From Riptortus pedestris (lineage: Eukaryota > Arthropoda > Insecta > Hemiptera > Alydidae): a DNA stretch of 64,000 nucleotides. The position numbers and the translations under genes are program-made. The notes under the pieces were generated by a model. It did not search any database, was not told where the DNA came from, and saw only the letters and a list, made by a program, of their open reading frames with translations. Shown here one piece after another: positions 22,113 through 34,635 of this stretch; position 1 is the stretch's first letter, and each line of letters begins with the position of its first letter. The stretch lies in contig CM032228.1 in the NCBI GenBank assembly GCA_019009955.1, positions 230,196,001 to 230,260,000 on the forward strand, read 5' to 3'.

Positions 22113-23543
22113 TTCTAAAGGTAGAAGGACATTTTTGTTTTCTTCATTCAGGAATTTTAATTAGGACCCTTTGCTAATTTGAACCAAGTTTAGTCGGGCT
22201 AGATCAAAACAATTCCGAACAAATAAGAACAAGAGTTCTCTCTTAGAATAAAATTTATATTAAATAAATCCAATCTCAATAAGAAGGTTGATACGGGCAT
22301 AAATATGTAACATGTATTCTCCCCCTAAGCTGTATTCCATACGTGATACTTCTTTGCTTGATACTATCGCATTCTCTTAGATATACGTTATGTTGATGTA
22401 CCGCAATTGAGATGTATCAGTATTCATAACTGGAATTCCAGGATGCATATCGAATTTCTCCAATCACTCCAGAGTGCCATCCGGTATCTGTGATCGTACA
22501 TGTCACTTTTCTCGATGTTATTTGTTATTGAGTGTTCTCGTTAAATGTCATCTTAAAACTTCTGTATATTACATCAGAGAATTCCCAAATATAAGTTTCG
22601 CATTTGGAATCATTTTTGAAGGTTATTCATTAAAGGCTGAGAAAAAAATATGATGTGAGCATAACACGACGTCCGTGTACTTCCGCATATTATAAACAAA
22701 GTGTTTTACTCCACAAAATTTAATATAACTTCATTTGTATCTATTTCCGTTCCAATGTATCGGTTCAAAAAATCTCATTGAACATAATTTAAAGATTTTT
22801 AATACTAAACAGAAAATGTCCTATACAAATCATCTACAATGAGTAAGGAAACATTTTCAATTTTTTATTTTCGCACCCCTAAGTCGATTTCAATCAAAAG
22901 AGTATGCGCATAACTAAATGTTAGAACAGTCCTAAATATGATAATTTAACCTTGTAATAATAGTTTTGGGAATTAAAAGAACTACCACTCCTCGATTCCA
23001 TTATTAAAAAACAAAATCTTAGAGCTATGATCAAAGCGAAATATTCCTCCGATATAAAAACTAGAAGCTATACAGACACATGCAATTTCAACCATGAATG
23101 CTTTAAATATAATTATAAATTGAAAAAGAAATATGCTCAAAACAATTAACAATATATCATGTTTCAAAACTAGAAGGAAAGGAGGTAAATATTGATTCCC
23201 CAATTTCTTATGATTCCAAATTGTAAACAATACGAATATTTTTTCTCAGCCCAAAATGTGACCATTATTGATTTATTTTCAATATTTGTTCAACTCCTGA
23301 AGAGACGTAATGCACTCCTGTGAGGACACGAACCATGTGCAGTGGTAAATAAAGAAGTGAACGATATTCAATTTCTTTCTTAATCTGTCCACCTTCCGCC
23401 ATTTCACCGCCAATGAATATTCTTTCATAACTAAAATCATTTTATTTTTTAATTATAATTATATATGTCGACATTCATTATTTTACATAAATAATGTTTT
23501 TAGTTCGTTATCTATGTATTTTCATACAATTATAATGTTTCAG
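22113..23543. other. AT-rich DNA upstream of the first GARNL3 exon seen
   Basis: No further exon was recognised. If the exon at 23544 is internal, this is part of an intron; a 5' exon may lie before the window. Confidence 0.35.
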
Positions 23544-23625
23544 ATGTTTGGGACTCCTAGCACACCCGTCCTTGAGAATCCAGAGTACCAAACCAGATGG
23601 TATTTCAAGTATTTCCTTGGAAAAC
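23544..23625 (+). CDS. GARNL3: GARNL3-like protein, exon a (partial gene)
   Basis: Acceptor TTTCAG directly before the exon and donor GTAAGT after it. The 82 bases encode MFGTPSTPVLENPEYQTRW and then YFKYFLGK, ending in codon phase 1. The LENPEYQTRWYFKYFLGK stretch is the conserved segment ahead of the RapGAP domain in GARNL3, a putative GTPase activator for Rap-type small GTPases that also carries a C-terminal CNH domain. The frame starts with ATG at the acceptor. A perfect acceptor argues that it is an internal exon of a longer N terminus, but use of this ATG as a start after a non-coding exon is possible. The family call is from recall of the conserved motif, not from a search. Confidence 0.85.
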
Positions 23626-24779
23626 GTAAGTATTTCAAACCACAAATTATTACTTTAATCAAATCTTACAAAATTTATGAGGTCATTAAGGAGGGTTATT
23701 TCTGAGGAGTATCGTAATGCTTCTGACAGTGAATACTAACATATTTAGTATTTAATGTTTAATGATTATTTCCTGATATCTTAGGTTTCGTCTGAATTTG
23801 TAAATTCGCTAATTCATGTTTGACGGTTACATGTAGGCCTTCACTCATAGTTGGAAACTAAAAATGTCACTCATAATAACTGAATAAATTAAGATTTTAC
23901 ATATGAATCACGTTCTAAGGGATACATCTTGCAGATTCAACTTGTTTGACCCTTGGAAAGCACCTCTTTATACCCATCGAAGTACATAAGATTTTTTGAT
24001 ATCTTCAAAAAAGGATTTTGGCCACTATGTCCTATAGCCTTATCGTCAAAAATATTTGTGATGAAATCGTTGTGCCATATGATTTGTCTAAGATGATCCA
24101 CCTTCCCTTTTTCCACGGCCTTGATAAGACTTTTACTTATCTCATTTATAGCTGTCACGTTGATTTTTTTTTTAAGGCCTACTTGTTCCAGTAATTATCC
24201 ACCAAATCCACAATTTAATTGCTTTCAATTTTCGATATTCCACATTAATAGACAATATTTACATATAATCTCTGATTTTATCTCCCCCTCATCGACTCAT
24301 CAAATTGTATTTTAGTTTCACATTTTGTTAACGTTGTCAAACACGAGTTCCAAGGTCTAGAGCGTTAATAGAAAATAATATGAATATTTCTACAAAAAAA
24401 ATTTGTTAGTCTAATTACAAGAAAGGACCTATAGAAATTCATAGGTGATTCTGAAAAACGTCCAACATGAATAAATATCTGATTTCTCTTTTGAAAAATC
24501 TCCTAGAGGACAAATAACTCTTTCAGTATTTACTAAATAAATATCTTAAACCTGGGCCTATAAATGACTTACTGGGCAGTAATTCATTCACGTTTTTATT
24601 ATTACTTCAGTTTTATTTGAATTAATGTTAAAACATTTTATTTGAGTAGTTTGATATTAGTTAAGAGAGTTACGGTTATAAATTTAAGATAGTAGAAGGG
24701 CATTATTGGAGATAGCCTAATTGAAAAATAGTCCGTTACGGCGTAATAGGCGGGGGCAGGGGAGAAAACCAAACTTTAC

Positions 24780-24917
24780 TAAGGGCTGAAAACAAGGAAG
24801 TACGAATAACTCCTAATTTTCGTCGTCATTTTTGAAGGATCAATAGACATTTGAGGAAATGTTTGAAACTCGGGACAAGAGTAAAACCTCAATAGCTGAT
24901 TTTCCTTAGGGAAATCT
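24780..24917 (-). mobile_element. HINE-like terminal fragment
   Basis: GGATCAATAGACATTTGAGGAAA...ACCTCAATAGCTGATTTTCC then TTAGGGAAATCTGTTAAAA: the AGCAG end with one base lost from the palindrome. Confidence 0.7.
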
Positions 24918-26739
24918 GTTAAAAAGATATATATCGGCCAATTCAACCAATCCCTGTATTTTTTTACTTATTTATTTTTTTTTTTGAAAAATCGTCGGGT
25001 GCTTGAATAAATCTTTAGAGGGACTAATACCAAAAACCTCCAACTTTATACCGACATGGGTTACGTTTTAATGAGGAATGTAATTTAAATGAGTAATGTA
25101 AAATAATAACTGAAATTTTTCTAATAAACTAATTAAGTAAAATAGGTTTCCGGTCACTGTTCTTCTAATTAGCGACTTACCCTGAGGCAAGTTTGAAAAT
25201 TAAAATGAGAAGTTTTGGGGAGACCCTTATGTAATTATTGGAAAAAGCGGTCGGTCTCAGTCAGCACCCCGTTTGGCTCAAATGAGCGTCTTTGAATGTC
25301 GGGAGTCAGCTCATGAATGGAAGCAGAACTGCCGAGCCATACCCAAGGGTACTTCTGCCTTTCGGAACCAAGTACCCATCAATAATGACGATAAGCATGA
25401 CGATAAGACCGGTCTGTCTGTTAGCAGGAGCTCGTAAAGGAAGGCATGGGAGCGATTTATTCTGCTGAATAGGGAAAGCTAATGTTATTCAAAGGGAGAC
25501 AAGAAAGAAAGAAGCCCTGCTAAACATCTGGAAGGATGGTCTCTGTTTTTCCCATTTTAAGAAACTTTCCTTCGACTTAAGAGGATTGTTTTTTGAAAGA
25601 TGTTACAAACCACTTCAGAAAGCCATTTAGGTTCTTTCCTTCTTCTTCCTTAAAGGCATAAATCTCGAGTATTTCCAAAAATAATAACTCGGCTAACTCC
25701 ACACATTCTTCAGAAACACGCTGAAGGTATCCCTTGTTTCTTTTAATTCTTCCTTAGTAAGAAGACCATTAAAACTTTAATTCAAATGTAAATAAGAGAC
25801 GAGATTATTAGCGACTCAGTTACACAGAGTAAAAAGTCAGCAAATTAACATGTTAATTTTCGATGAAAAAGTCACCGCGTTACGTATTTTCATGTATCTA
25901 GCAGAGGAGAAGTTCAATGAAGGCAATATTTGGTAATTAACCTTTGAATAGAGGCTGTTCATGATATAACAGCTTATTGTTAAAATGAAATGAGAAAGAG
26001 GCCCCCCTCTGGGGGGGGAGTTTACTGACGGCTAAAAACTATAAAATTCTAATATCTCGGTTAAAAATCAAAAAAATAACCTTAAGGGTTAAAAGTCTGC
26101 TAAAATTGGATGGGCAGGGATGAATGAATTTCAATCAAGTCTGAATACTAAAAAGTACATAACGTATGTCTTGGTTAATATTCAAAGTTGTGAAGATATT
26201 AAGAAATTTGTCTTTCTCCCATTTATCCAAAGTTTTCCATTACGGAAAGTAATCTTCACTTTTACATAAAACGATTATAAATAGAGAGAAAAAAATTGCA
26301 ATGTTAACAGACATATATCCAGCTATTGATATCCATACTTCTGGCAACATCGATTGATATGAATGGTAAATTTAGCAATATGTATATAAATACAAAAGAA
26401 ATGATTTTCAAAAAGAAATTTTTTTTGGCCAATTAAATTTTTTAAATTTATTTATGTATTTATAATTATTTACATGAATAAAATTGTAAAAAAAAAAAAA
26501 TAACTAAATCTACCCTCTGTAAAAGTTGGAAGTTTTTTAAGTTCTGTTCGAACCCACGAAGAAATTTTATTTTGGAGCTCATTCAATCCAAAGTTTTCCT
26601 TTTATTTGCGCTGAATAGTATTTTTAATAATAAAAAAACTATTTATATTACTGGTATACACATTAAAAGATTACTCTTGTAAATAATAATAAAAATAACC
26701 AGATGTTTCTCATTTTTTGGATAAAATAATAATTTTAAT

Positions 26740-26884
26740 AGGAATTCATTTATTGACGGAATTCATTAAATAAAACCAATAGTTCCACTCTGGATAGAAA
26801 ACGGTGGTAACCTGTAGATAATCCGTCCCAATTAACTTTATTTGCAAAAAGTGGACGTTAATAAATAAAAAATAATAATAATTT
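26740..26884 (+). mobile_element. SINE-like repeat, copy 4
   Basis: GGAATTCATTTATTGACGG, GATAGAAAACGGTGGTAACC, TGTAGATAATCCGTCCC and an AATAATAATAAT tail. Confidence 0.6.
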
Positions 26885-27297
26885 TAATTAAAAAGGTGCA
26901 TGCTCGGTTAGTTAGTTTCAACACTAATAGCTCATCAATTATAGTCTCGTATTCAACAATAATCACTACAATCTTAAAAAGAAACTCAAAAATCAAAATG
27001 CATACTTACCTGTTTGGAATTCGAACAAACGTCTAAAAATATTTTCTGTTGCTTTTGTGGTATAGAATGCCTTACTTAAGTTTTAGGTAACACTTATGTT
27101 AGAAATTTCTATCTACAAAACAGGTTTCAGGCATTTGACATGAGGACAAGAACTTATTTTACTGAGACTGACTATACCCAGACAGTTTTTTTTTCAACGT
27201 GATACTTACATTAAGCAGTCTTAACTGCCTTACCTTCATTACTATATTTAAACAATTTAATTTAAATTTTTATGTTTTTGTATTTCTATTTTTTTAG

Positions 27298-27416
27298 TTC
27301 ACCAGAACTATGTGGGAGTGGACGCAGAGAAGGTGCCATTCTTCCTCAGTGTTGTCCTGACAGAGGCTAACACCCAATGCGGCCCTCAATACAGAGTTAT
27401 ATTATGGAAGAAGACG
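27298..27416 (+). CDS. GARNL3: GARNL3-like protein, exon b
   Basis: Acceptor TTTTTTTAG and donor GTATGT. With the single base carried over from exon a it forms a Leu codon (C+TT). It then reads HQNYVGVDAEKVPFFLSVV, LTEANTQCGPQYRVILWKKT, and ends in phase 0. The VDAEKVPFFLSVVLTE and QYRVILWKKTG segments are conserved landmarks of GARNL3-type proteins, in the region preceding the GAP catalytic domain. Phases on both sides fit the neighbouring exons with no stop, and codon choice is clearly coding (GAG, GTG, CTG, AAG) against an AT-rich background. Confidence 0.88.
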
Positions 27417-28122
27417 GTATGTACATTTTTATTATGTTTATATATATAATTACCCGTTCACAGAGGTTATTTATTCTACATATACAGCTTATACTATGTG
27501 AATGAAATAGTCAGTAATTTTAACAATTAAACTCATGAAAATTAAATAAAAATAATAGAAAAAATCATATAATTCCGTAACATAGGGACTGCGTAAAGTA
27601 GTCATTTTTCTCAAAGAGGAAAATCTATTGATTTGACAAAATCCATTGTGGCAAAGTGTCATAAGTCTAAAATTATTCAAAGACAGTTATAATTGTTAAT
27701 TAACATCAATGATGACTGTTATCATTGTAGGACAGAAACCAAAACGCTTGCACGCCACGCTTTAGCATTAACGCGCTTTTTAGCTGTGAATAAGTCCAGA
27801 GAGTCATATAAAAAATCAATTAATAACAGAACATAGTTTATTTAATTCTGGTTACCATCGAGTCGATGCAAAAAGCTGCAACACTGGACAACTATAACGC
27901 GTAACTATTTATTATGCCAATGTAGGCAACTAACTAAAGAAAAAGGCCAATTCAAGACAATGAAAGGGAGCAAGCCAAATTCCACCTTGAATAATATGAA
28001 TTATTTTTAAAATACAATAATGCACTCGAAATCCATGATGAGCATTCTAGGATGAAATCATTATTATTCAATATTTTTTGACAAGAGTCACCATTATTAA
28101 CACTTGCCCCCCATGTAAACCT

Positions 28123-28572
28123 TTTTTAAGCAGATTTCCCTCAAGGGAAATCAGCTATTGAGGTCGTATTCATGACGCGATTTTCTAAAAATTTCTTCAA
28201 ATGTCTATCCATCCTACCCAAGAGATTACGAAAATGAGGTCCGTTCAAAATTATATATATATATATTTGTCTGTTAACGCTCTAGCGGTCGCAATTTTTG
28301 TTTGATCGTTACCAAACTCGGTATTTAATCGTTTTATGCAAAAAGATCAAGTTCGTTAATGGCTGAAATCGGACCAGTGGGAGGGGGGGAGGGGTTAGAG
28401 GAGGGGATTTTTGAAAATTCGAAATATTTATTCCTCTATACATTTATTCTTTAACTTGTATATTAACCAAGATATTTGCATTTTTATTAAATGGGCGAAC
28501 ACGTGAGTTTCCCTATTGTATAACTTTACGTGGAAAATCTGCTTATTTTACGCAGCCCCTTTGTGACGGACT
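28123..28572 (+). mobile_element. HINE-like repeat, short complete form
   Basis: TTTTTTAAGCAGATTTCCC with the palindrome variant TTTCCCTCAAGGGAAATC, a short TA core (28253-28266), CTCTAGCGGTCGCAATTTTTG, a G-rich block (28378-28415), and the end TTTTACGCAGCCCCTTTGTGACGGACT. About 450 bp: a deletion removes the central block between TTCGAAATAT and TTCTTTAACTTG. Confidence 0.85.
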
Positions 28573-29391
28573 ACAAGCTCAATAAACTGCATTCCCTAGC
28601 GGAGATTTTTTTTAAGCGGGCGAAAATATTGGTACTACGGTGAAACAAATACATTTTTTCTTTCCTTAGTCCCCCCCCCTCGTCTCCGTACAAGCAGTAA
28701 ACTTGAGAGAATATGTTCCAGGACTGCGGTATTATCCCGAGGAGGCTGCGGAACTGCCCTGAATAAAACAAGTTCCATGAATTAATAAAAATGCCTTACA
28801 TGACGCTCATTCTTTGATTATTTCATTAAACGTCTGCGGGAAACCTCCAGTTTGGAAGGCTTGTTAGAACACTTCAAAAATTAATCCTAACTGCCATCGT
28901 CTGACAGACTTCAGTCCCCATTAGGTAACTGAAATGTTAATACAAATACAAAATTATTATTAAAACGTTTTTTATACAAATCCTGAGGCTAGTTAATCTA
29001 AGCAGATTTCCTTTATATCTCATCTCACCGTCACTTTAACTCAGTTACTTAATTCTACCAGGAATGCTGGTTGGTAGAGAAACTAATCTATCAGAATGAA
29101 CAAACTAGGTCTATTTTCCTTCAAAGAGCGATCATTAGGACAGAGTGCACACTCGAAGTTCACTTCAGTGCTTGCTGACAGAACAATGTTTCCCTTGAAT
29201 AAATTGCAATGTTTTAATTGAATGATATTGAACAATTACAGTTTTACTTTAAATTAGTGTGCATTAAAATGTTTGGGCTAAAATTCAATGTAATATCCTT
29301 ATTAAAATGTAAAAAAAGGGGCCTTATATGAGGTATTAGTTAAACTTATGAAGCAATTTCACTCGGTACAGTGATACTGACACCTAAAACC

Positions 29392-29522
29392 TTTTAGCAG
29401 ATTTCCCTTAAGGGAAATCATCTATTGAGGTTGTACTCATGCCGCAAATACTTCAAATGTCCATCGATCCTACGTAGGAGTTGACTAAAATGTGGTCGAT
29501 TCAAAATTATATATGTGTATGT

Positions 29523-29564
<42 letters not shown>

Positions 29565-30302
29565 TTATTTGTCTGATCCCAATTTTGGTTTAACCGTTAC
29601 CAAACTCGATATATAAGCGTTGCAAGAAGCAATGTCAAGTTTGTTAACGTCTGAAATCAAACTAACCCCTATACATATATATTCTCTATCACGAATATTA
29701 ACTGATATATTTGGATTGTTAAGTTTTCAGCCACCAGTAAACTACCACTTCTATTCATGTCATATTACCTATAAGCTGTTATATCATGAATTACTTCATC
29801 CTAGGCTTAAATACCAAATCTTGTTTTCAAGAAACCTTTATTATGCAAATTCTTTGCGTGATGTCGTCATCAATTAAGATTTTACGTACTTGTTTGGAAA
29901 ATGTTTACTTGATCTAAACTATACTCGATATTTAACTATTTTATTCAACACTAAAGATTTGTTATTTGCTGAAGTTGGGGAGGGGCATATCGAAATTTCA
30001 AAATTCTCTCGTTATAATGAGCCGGATCGTAAAATGTTATAGGTCAAATCTTGTTAACTTTGGATACTCTACAATTGTTACCTGTTCATTTTTTCGTAAC
30101 TCAAGTATTATCAGCGAGTTATCAGTGCGTGTTTTTTTTACAGTCTTTATTAACGCCCCTCCCCCCGACCGCTCCCTTCTACTCATCTTTTTTTTTTACG
30201 TAGAAAAAAGGAATACGGTTGTGATATGAGATCAAAAGTGTGCTATACTAGCACGTGGCAAATCTGTTTTGTTAACGGAGCCCCTGCAAGGTGGACTTTT
30301 TA
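29392..30302 (+). mobile_element. HINE-like repeat, long form, diverged
   Basis: Starts TTTTAGCAGATTTCCC plus TTAAGGGAAATC. (TA)n core at 29526-29562, then TTGGTTTAACCGTTACCAAAC. It has the long-form region with CCTTTATTATGCAAATTC and ends AACGGAGCCCCTGCAAGG then TGGACTTTTT, in which the hairpin stem is mutated. Confidence 0.8.
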
Positions 30303-32167
30303 TCAAATGACCAGAGAACTCCTGTGAAATCTGGAATAAGTAATAGGCCCAAAGCAATAGAAATGCAACTGAATGGTTATAGTGACAGTTATACCTTAGC
30401 ATTATATCCATGGAAGTCCCTGCAAGGCAGGTGTAGCTCTAGAATCAACATTTTTCCATATCATTTTTGTCGACTACTAGTTCTTTTGTCACTTTTTCCT
30501 AGGGCGTGATCAGTTGCCAACTAATTTCCTGAAGCTCCACTTGTGAATGAAGACTGCCAAACGTACAGTAGTAACATGAAATTCTGGAGCCATTTTGTTT
30601 ACGTAAATAGAATCTAACATAACAAAATATTTTCGTGATTGGGTTACCAGCCAATTGGGTTACAGTCATAAATCTTACTGATTAGTTTCCCTTGGTGGTA
30701 GACTGTATAGTCAGCAAACCAACATACTTGGGTAGCCCACTACTTAATTGCTAAATAATTTTTTCTTCTATAATAATAATAAATTCGTCGTTCGTGAATG
30801 TTAGTTCAAAGTTAGTATTCAGACGCAGGATATTCCATATACTTTGTTTTTCAGAGCCAAATTAGTCAATTTGAAAATCTGAAATATTCATACCTTCTCA
30901 GGCAGGGAGAGGCTGCACTTCTCATTGTGGTGAAGGGGTGTAGCTTCTGTCAACAGTGATGAAAGAATATAGTATTGTAAATAGCCCACGATACCAAATG
31001 CATTTAAATGCAGACTGTAATATTCTTGATAAAATAAACAAATTCCTAGTTTTTGAATTTATTTTTATTTATTTTTGTACTGGAAACAATTTTCTGGAGA
31101 ATGTGGAACATCCGATATGGCGGATCTCATTTCTGGTATCATTTTTGAAAATTCTCCAAGAACTTGCAATTACAGTAACTTGGAGAACAATTATACCTTA
31201 TTAGCTTTCTTGGAGCATTTACTGGTCGCAAAGTAAACTCTTAATAAACTAAGTTATCAGAAACTGTCTTATAACTCGATAAATGATCTCTTTCTCGAGC
31301 TCAGAAACTTTTCTTTTTGAGTAAAATTAGCATTGTACTTTTAAGCCGGTTAAAATATAAAAAAGTTTTGATAAAGAGTTTTCTAAGGGCTTACATTTTT
31401 CACTCATAAATTAACCCATTACGCAGACAATGGATTTCAGTGGGGAAAAAACATTCCTCAGTATTTTTCTTACAGAAATCCAACATTACAGGTTAAATAT
31501 TAAATTGTAATAGCTTTTTTCCTTAAAAACTCCCCAAAGTCTATTAATGATCTTTGTTTCTTTTAATAAATAAATATTTATCACATTCAACATGATTTAC
31601 TTTGTTTACTATATTAGAGAAAATAAGAGCAAACTCTAATTAAGAAAATTTCACTTCTGTCCTATGTAACAAAATAAAAAACATGAGAATATAATAAATC
31701 ATGAGCCACTCATGATGATTCTAATAAGTTTCAGGTGAATATATTTTTTTGTTTTAATCTATCATAGGATTCACGCACGTGTATCGATATATACAGTACG
31801 TAAAATTCAAAATAAAGTAGTCACAAAATAAAAAGAGATTGAAAAAAAAAAATCTAAAACAATGTGAACTCATATCATTGTAGAAGTGCTTAATGTCAAT
31901 TTTTAAGCTTCATACATCTCGTGTTAACTTGTTTTCCCGGAAAATATTTTATTATTTATTTGGAGAATGCACATTTATTTTTTTTATCTATATTTGTTTT
32001 ATATTTTTATTTTTTTGAAAATATATCGAGTCAAAATTTTAACTTACAAATTCATACAGTAGTGGAAGCTATGTCTCTAAAATAAAAAAATAATTCATTA
32101 AAACAAAATAATCTATAAATTACGTTTAATAAAAGTTTTCGTTTATTCGCAATAGAACACCAATAAT

Positions 32168-32270
32168 CCTAAAATCCCACCCTGGTTAGAAAAGAGTGGT
32201 AACCTGTAGATAACCCGTCCCAATTAGCCCGAGTTCCAAAAAGTGGACGTTAATAAACAATAATAATAAG
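32168..32270 (+). mobile_element. SINE-like repeat, copy 5
   Basis: CCCACCCTGGTTAGAAAAGA, GTGGTAACCTGTAGATAACC, AGTGGACGTTAATAAACAAT and an AATAATAATAAG tail. Confidence 0.65.
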
Positions 32271-32764
32271 AACACCAATATGACTTTCTAATAAGATAGT
32301 TTTACATTTCGTGCAGCAAAGAATGTGGTATATTTAATTTAATTAAGTCCCGAGATCTAGTTATTTATGTTAACTAGCATACTAACAAGTTAGAAACTTG
32401 TCGTTTGATTCTTCAGTGAGCTGAATTATATTAGGTTATATTTTGTATAGGAAAAAAGTATATTTAAAATAAAAGTAGTTATATATATGAATATTATTTT
32501 ATTAAGACAATCTTATATTAAATTCTTTACTTATTTCATCCAGGGTCTGTAAAAAGATGTAAGGACATGCTTTAATTAACTTGTTCATTTTATTATATGG
32601 AATATGGTATATCTGTGAAAAACTATTACCGTTTGCAGCAAATAAACTGTGCCATTTTTTCTAATCTTTCTCAGATTGTATATTGATGATTTTTTTTTAA
32701 ATCATCTTAATTTTGTTTATAATTATAATGAATACTAATGTATTTATATTAATTTCTGTTTTAG

Positions 32765-32829
32765 GGAGCACAGAAGATCTCCTTAACCCACACTCCTAAT
32801 AAACCGATGACCGTCAAGCAGATACTCAG
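32765..32829 (+). CDS. GARNL3: GARNL3-like protein, exon c
   Basis: Acceptor TGTTTTAG and donor GTACAT. The 65 bases read GAQKISLTHTPNKPMTVKQI then L, and end in phase 2. The split Ser codon (AG+T) is completed by the next exon. It continues WKKTG/AQKISL of exon b in the order expected for GARNL3 (a TGxQKIxLxxxPxK pattern). The exon is short but both junctions keep frame, which is hard to explain by chance. Confidence 0.85.
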
Positions 32830-33000
32830 GTACATAAGTAATCATGACTAATTTACAAATACTTGTATATTTAATTTTTTTTTATGCTAACGTGTCAAAT
32901 AAAATTTGTACAGAGCCTGCTCAATTGTTTAGAATAATCCTTCATTTGATAAAGCCTCAACTCAGTCGAGTGATTGATAAAAATATTGAAAGAAAATTAT

Positions 33001-33044
<44 letters not shown>

Positions 33045-33133
33045 CTGAAGAACACTTCTTACTGTAATACGATTGATTTAATATTTTGACTTCAACTATT
33101 ACATTTTTATTTTTTAATAATTTGCTTTTGAAT

Positions 33134-33174
<41 letters not shown>

Positions 33175-34568
33175 TAATCTTCTTCTTCTTCTACCTCCAT
33201 CGTGCCGATAAGCGTGGAGGGGCCACCTCAGTCCACTTTGCCCAGTTGGGTCTGTCCGCCGCTAGTCTCCTCATCTCTGGCGCGGTCTTGCCCCTTTCTG
33301 CTCCTAATCGAGCTATGTAGTCCTGGTAAGTAAGTCTAGGTCTACCACGGGGTCGTTTGCCTTCTGGCCGTGCTTCATACAACCATTTGGCCTTTCTTGT
33401 GTCCCCCATTCGGTTGACATGACCAAACCACTTAAGTTGGCGCTCCTCAACTATCTCTCCAATCGGTCTCACCCCAAGGTCCTCTCTTATCCGCTCATTT
33501 CTGATGCGGTCTCGCCTTGTTTTTCCCACAATGCACCTTAGGTATCTCATTTCTGCTGCCTTGAGTTTGCTTACGTGGTTGTCCAATAAGGTCCAACTCT
33601 CTGCACCATACAAAAGCACTTGTAGAAAGACCGTTTTGTAGTTTCTGAGTTTGGTTGATACTCAATTCTTCCTTGGCAATTAGGGTGTTACGTATTTGGT
33701 AAAAAATTCCATTGGTCTGACTCACCCTATTCAAGACCTCCTGATCTATCCGACCATCCCTGCATATGAGTGTGCCAAGATACTTATAGGTGTCAACCAT
33801 CTCAAGTGGTACGCCATTGCAGGTGACATTAACGTCTTCCTCTTCTCTTCCTACACACATAACCTTACTTTTCTTGACATTTATGTCCATTCCTTTTCTC
33901 TTTAGCTCCTCATACCACTCAGTAACACTAGTTTGCAGCCTTTCCTGGCTAATTAAATAATATTTAGTTTTTATTACTTTGGAAGGTCTTCCAGGATCGG
34001 CCCATACATACTGAACTGTTACATATTAATTGAATACTTTGAACTGTGTTGTTCATTGAATACACCGAAAGCTGTAGGTCCTTGTATAAAGTAACCACGA
34101 GTAATGTTAGTATGACAAGTATTCATCACCCAAGGGGTACTTATTCTTCACTAAGGTCTAATTACTGATTTCATTTCAGTTGAAAATCATTTTGTAAAAC
34201 GTAAACAGAAAAACGTTGGCGTTTACCATACTGCGGAATGAAAGTGAAGAATATTTTATGAGTGTTGATGAAAATAAGAGGAAGCATATGCATCTTTAAT
34301 GTAAAAATTAGAACTAATAATTCTTTCACATTACAAATTATTTAAATGACAGAAGTAACAGAAGAAATAACGAGAGACAAAATGCTCGTGTTGAGGCCTA
34401 AAATCATTAAAAATCCCTTTCAAGCATATAATGTCCCTTAAATTAGAATATTCCTATTTAGAATTCTTCTTATAAAATACAATATCTATTAGAAAAATAA
34501 ACCAATCCATAAAAACAGTATATCTCATATTTAAAATCGTTTAACGATGTTATTTATTTATTTTTCAG
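32830..34568 (+). other. GARNL3 intron, 1.7 kb
   Basis: GTACAT...TTTTTCAG borders. It includes TA microsatellites at 33004-33041 and 33141-33170 and a 5'-truncated LINE in antisense orientation. Confidence 0.75.
33177..33956 (-). pseudogene. 5'-truncated LINE fragment (reverse transcriptase C terminus)
   Basis: On the minus strand this reads MDINVKKSKVMCVGREEEDV, then MVDTYKYLGTLICRDGRID, a typical thumb-side reverse-transcriptase stretch. After a frameshift near 33620-33650 it continues LLYGAESWTLLDNHVSKLKA and a C-terminal segment with WFGHVNRMGDTRKAKW and RPRGRPRLTYQDYI. The RT catalytic core is missing. The insertion is flanked by a 10-bp duplication, ATAATATTTA, at 33167-33176 and 33957-33966. 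It ends in a (GAA)n tail on the minus strand, as expected from target-primed reverse transcription. The short tandem tail and absence of a visible RNase H suggest an RTE- or CR1-like clade, unresolved. Confidence 0.85.
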
Positions 34569-34635
34569 TAACTTTCCGAACATGGAAAAACTCGAAAAAG
34601 GGCCAAAGGAAATCTTTTCTCCAGATATACAAAAG
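34569..34635 (+). CDS. GARNL3: GARNL3-like protein, exon d
   Basis: Acceptor TTTTTCAG and donor GTAAAC. The 67 bases complete the split Ser codon and read NFPNMEKLEKGPKEIFSPDI then QK, ending in phase 0. The EKGPKEIFSPDIQK segment corresponds to the conserved stretch just before the RapGAP domain. The next coding exon should start the region leading to the catalytic Asn-containing helix. It was not found in the following 29 kb of this window, so the last intron is unusually long or the continuation was missed. Confidence 0.87.

Larger units (their letters stand above)
23626..27297 (+). other. GARNL3 intron, 3.7 kb
   Basis: GTAAGT...TTTTTAG borders. It holds a minus-oriented HINE-like end (24780-24917), a decayed internal HINE-like segment (25900-26320, with AATATCTCGGTTAAAAATC), a SINE-like copy (26740-26884) and a GC-richer block at 25200-25560 that matched nothing else here. 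Confidence 0.7.
27417..32764 (+). other. GARNL3 intron, 5.3 kb
   Basis: GTATGT...TGTTTTAG borders. It contains two HINE-like copies (28123-28572 and 29392-30302) and a SINE-like copy (32168-32270). The rest is AT-rich with no exon recognised; open frames at 30291, 30956 and elsewhere lack coding character. Confidence 0.75.
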
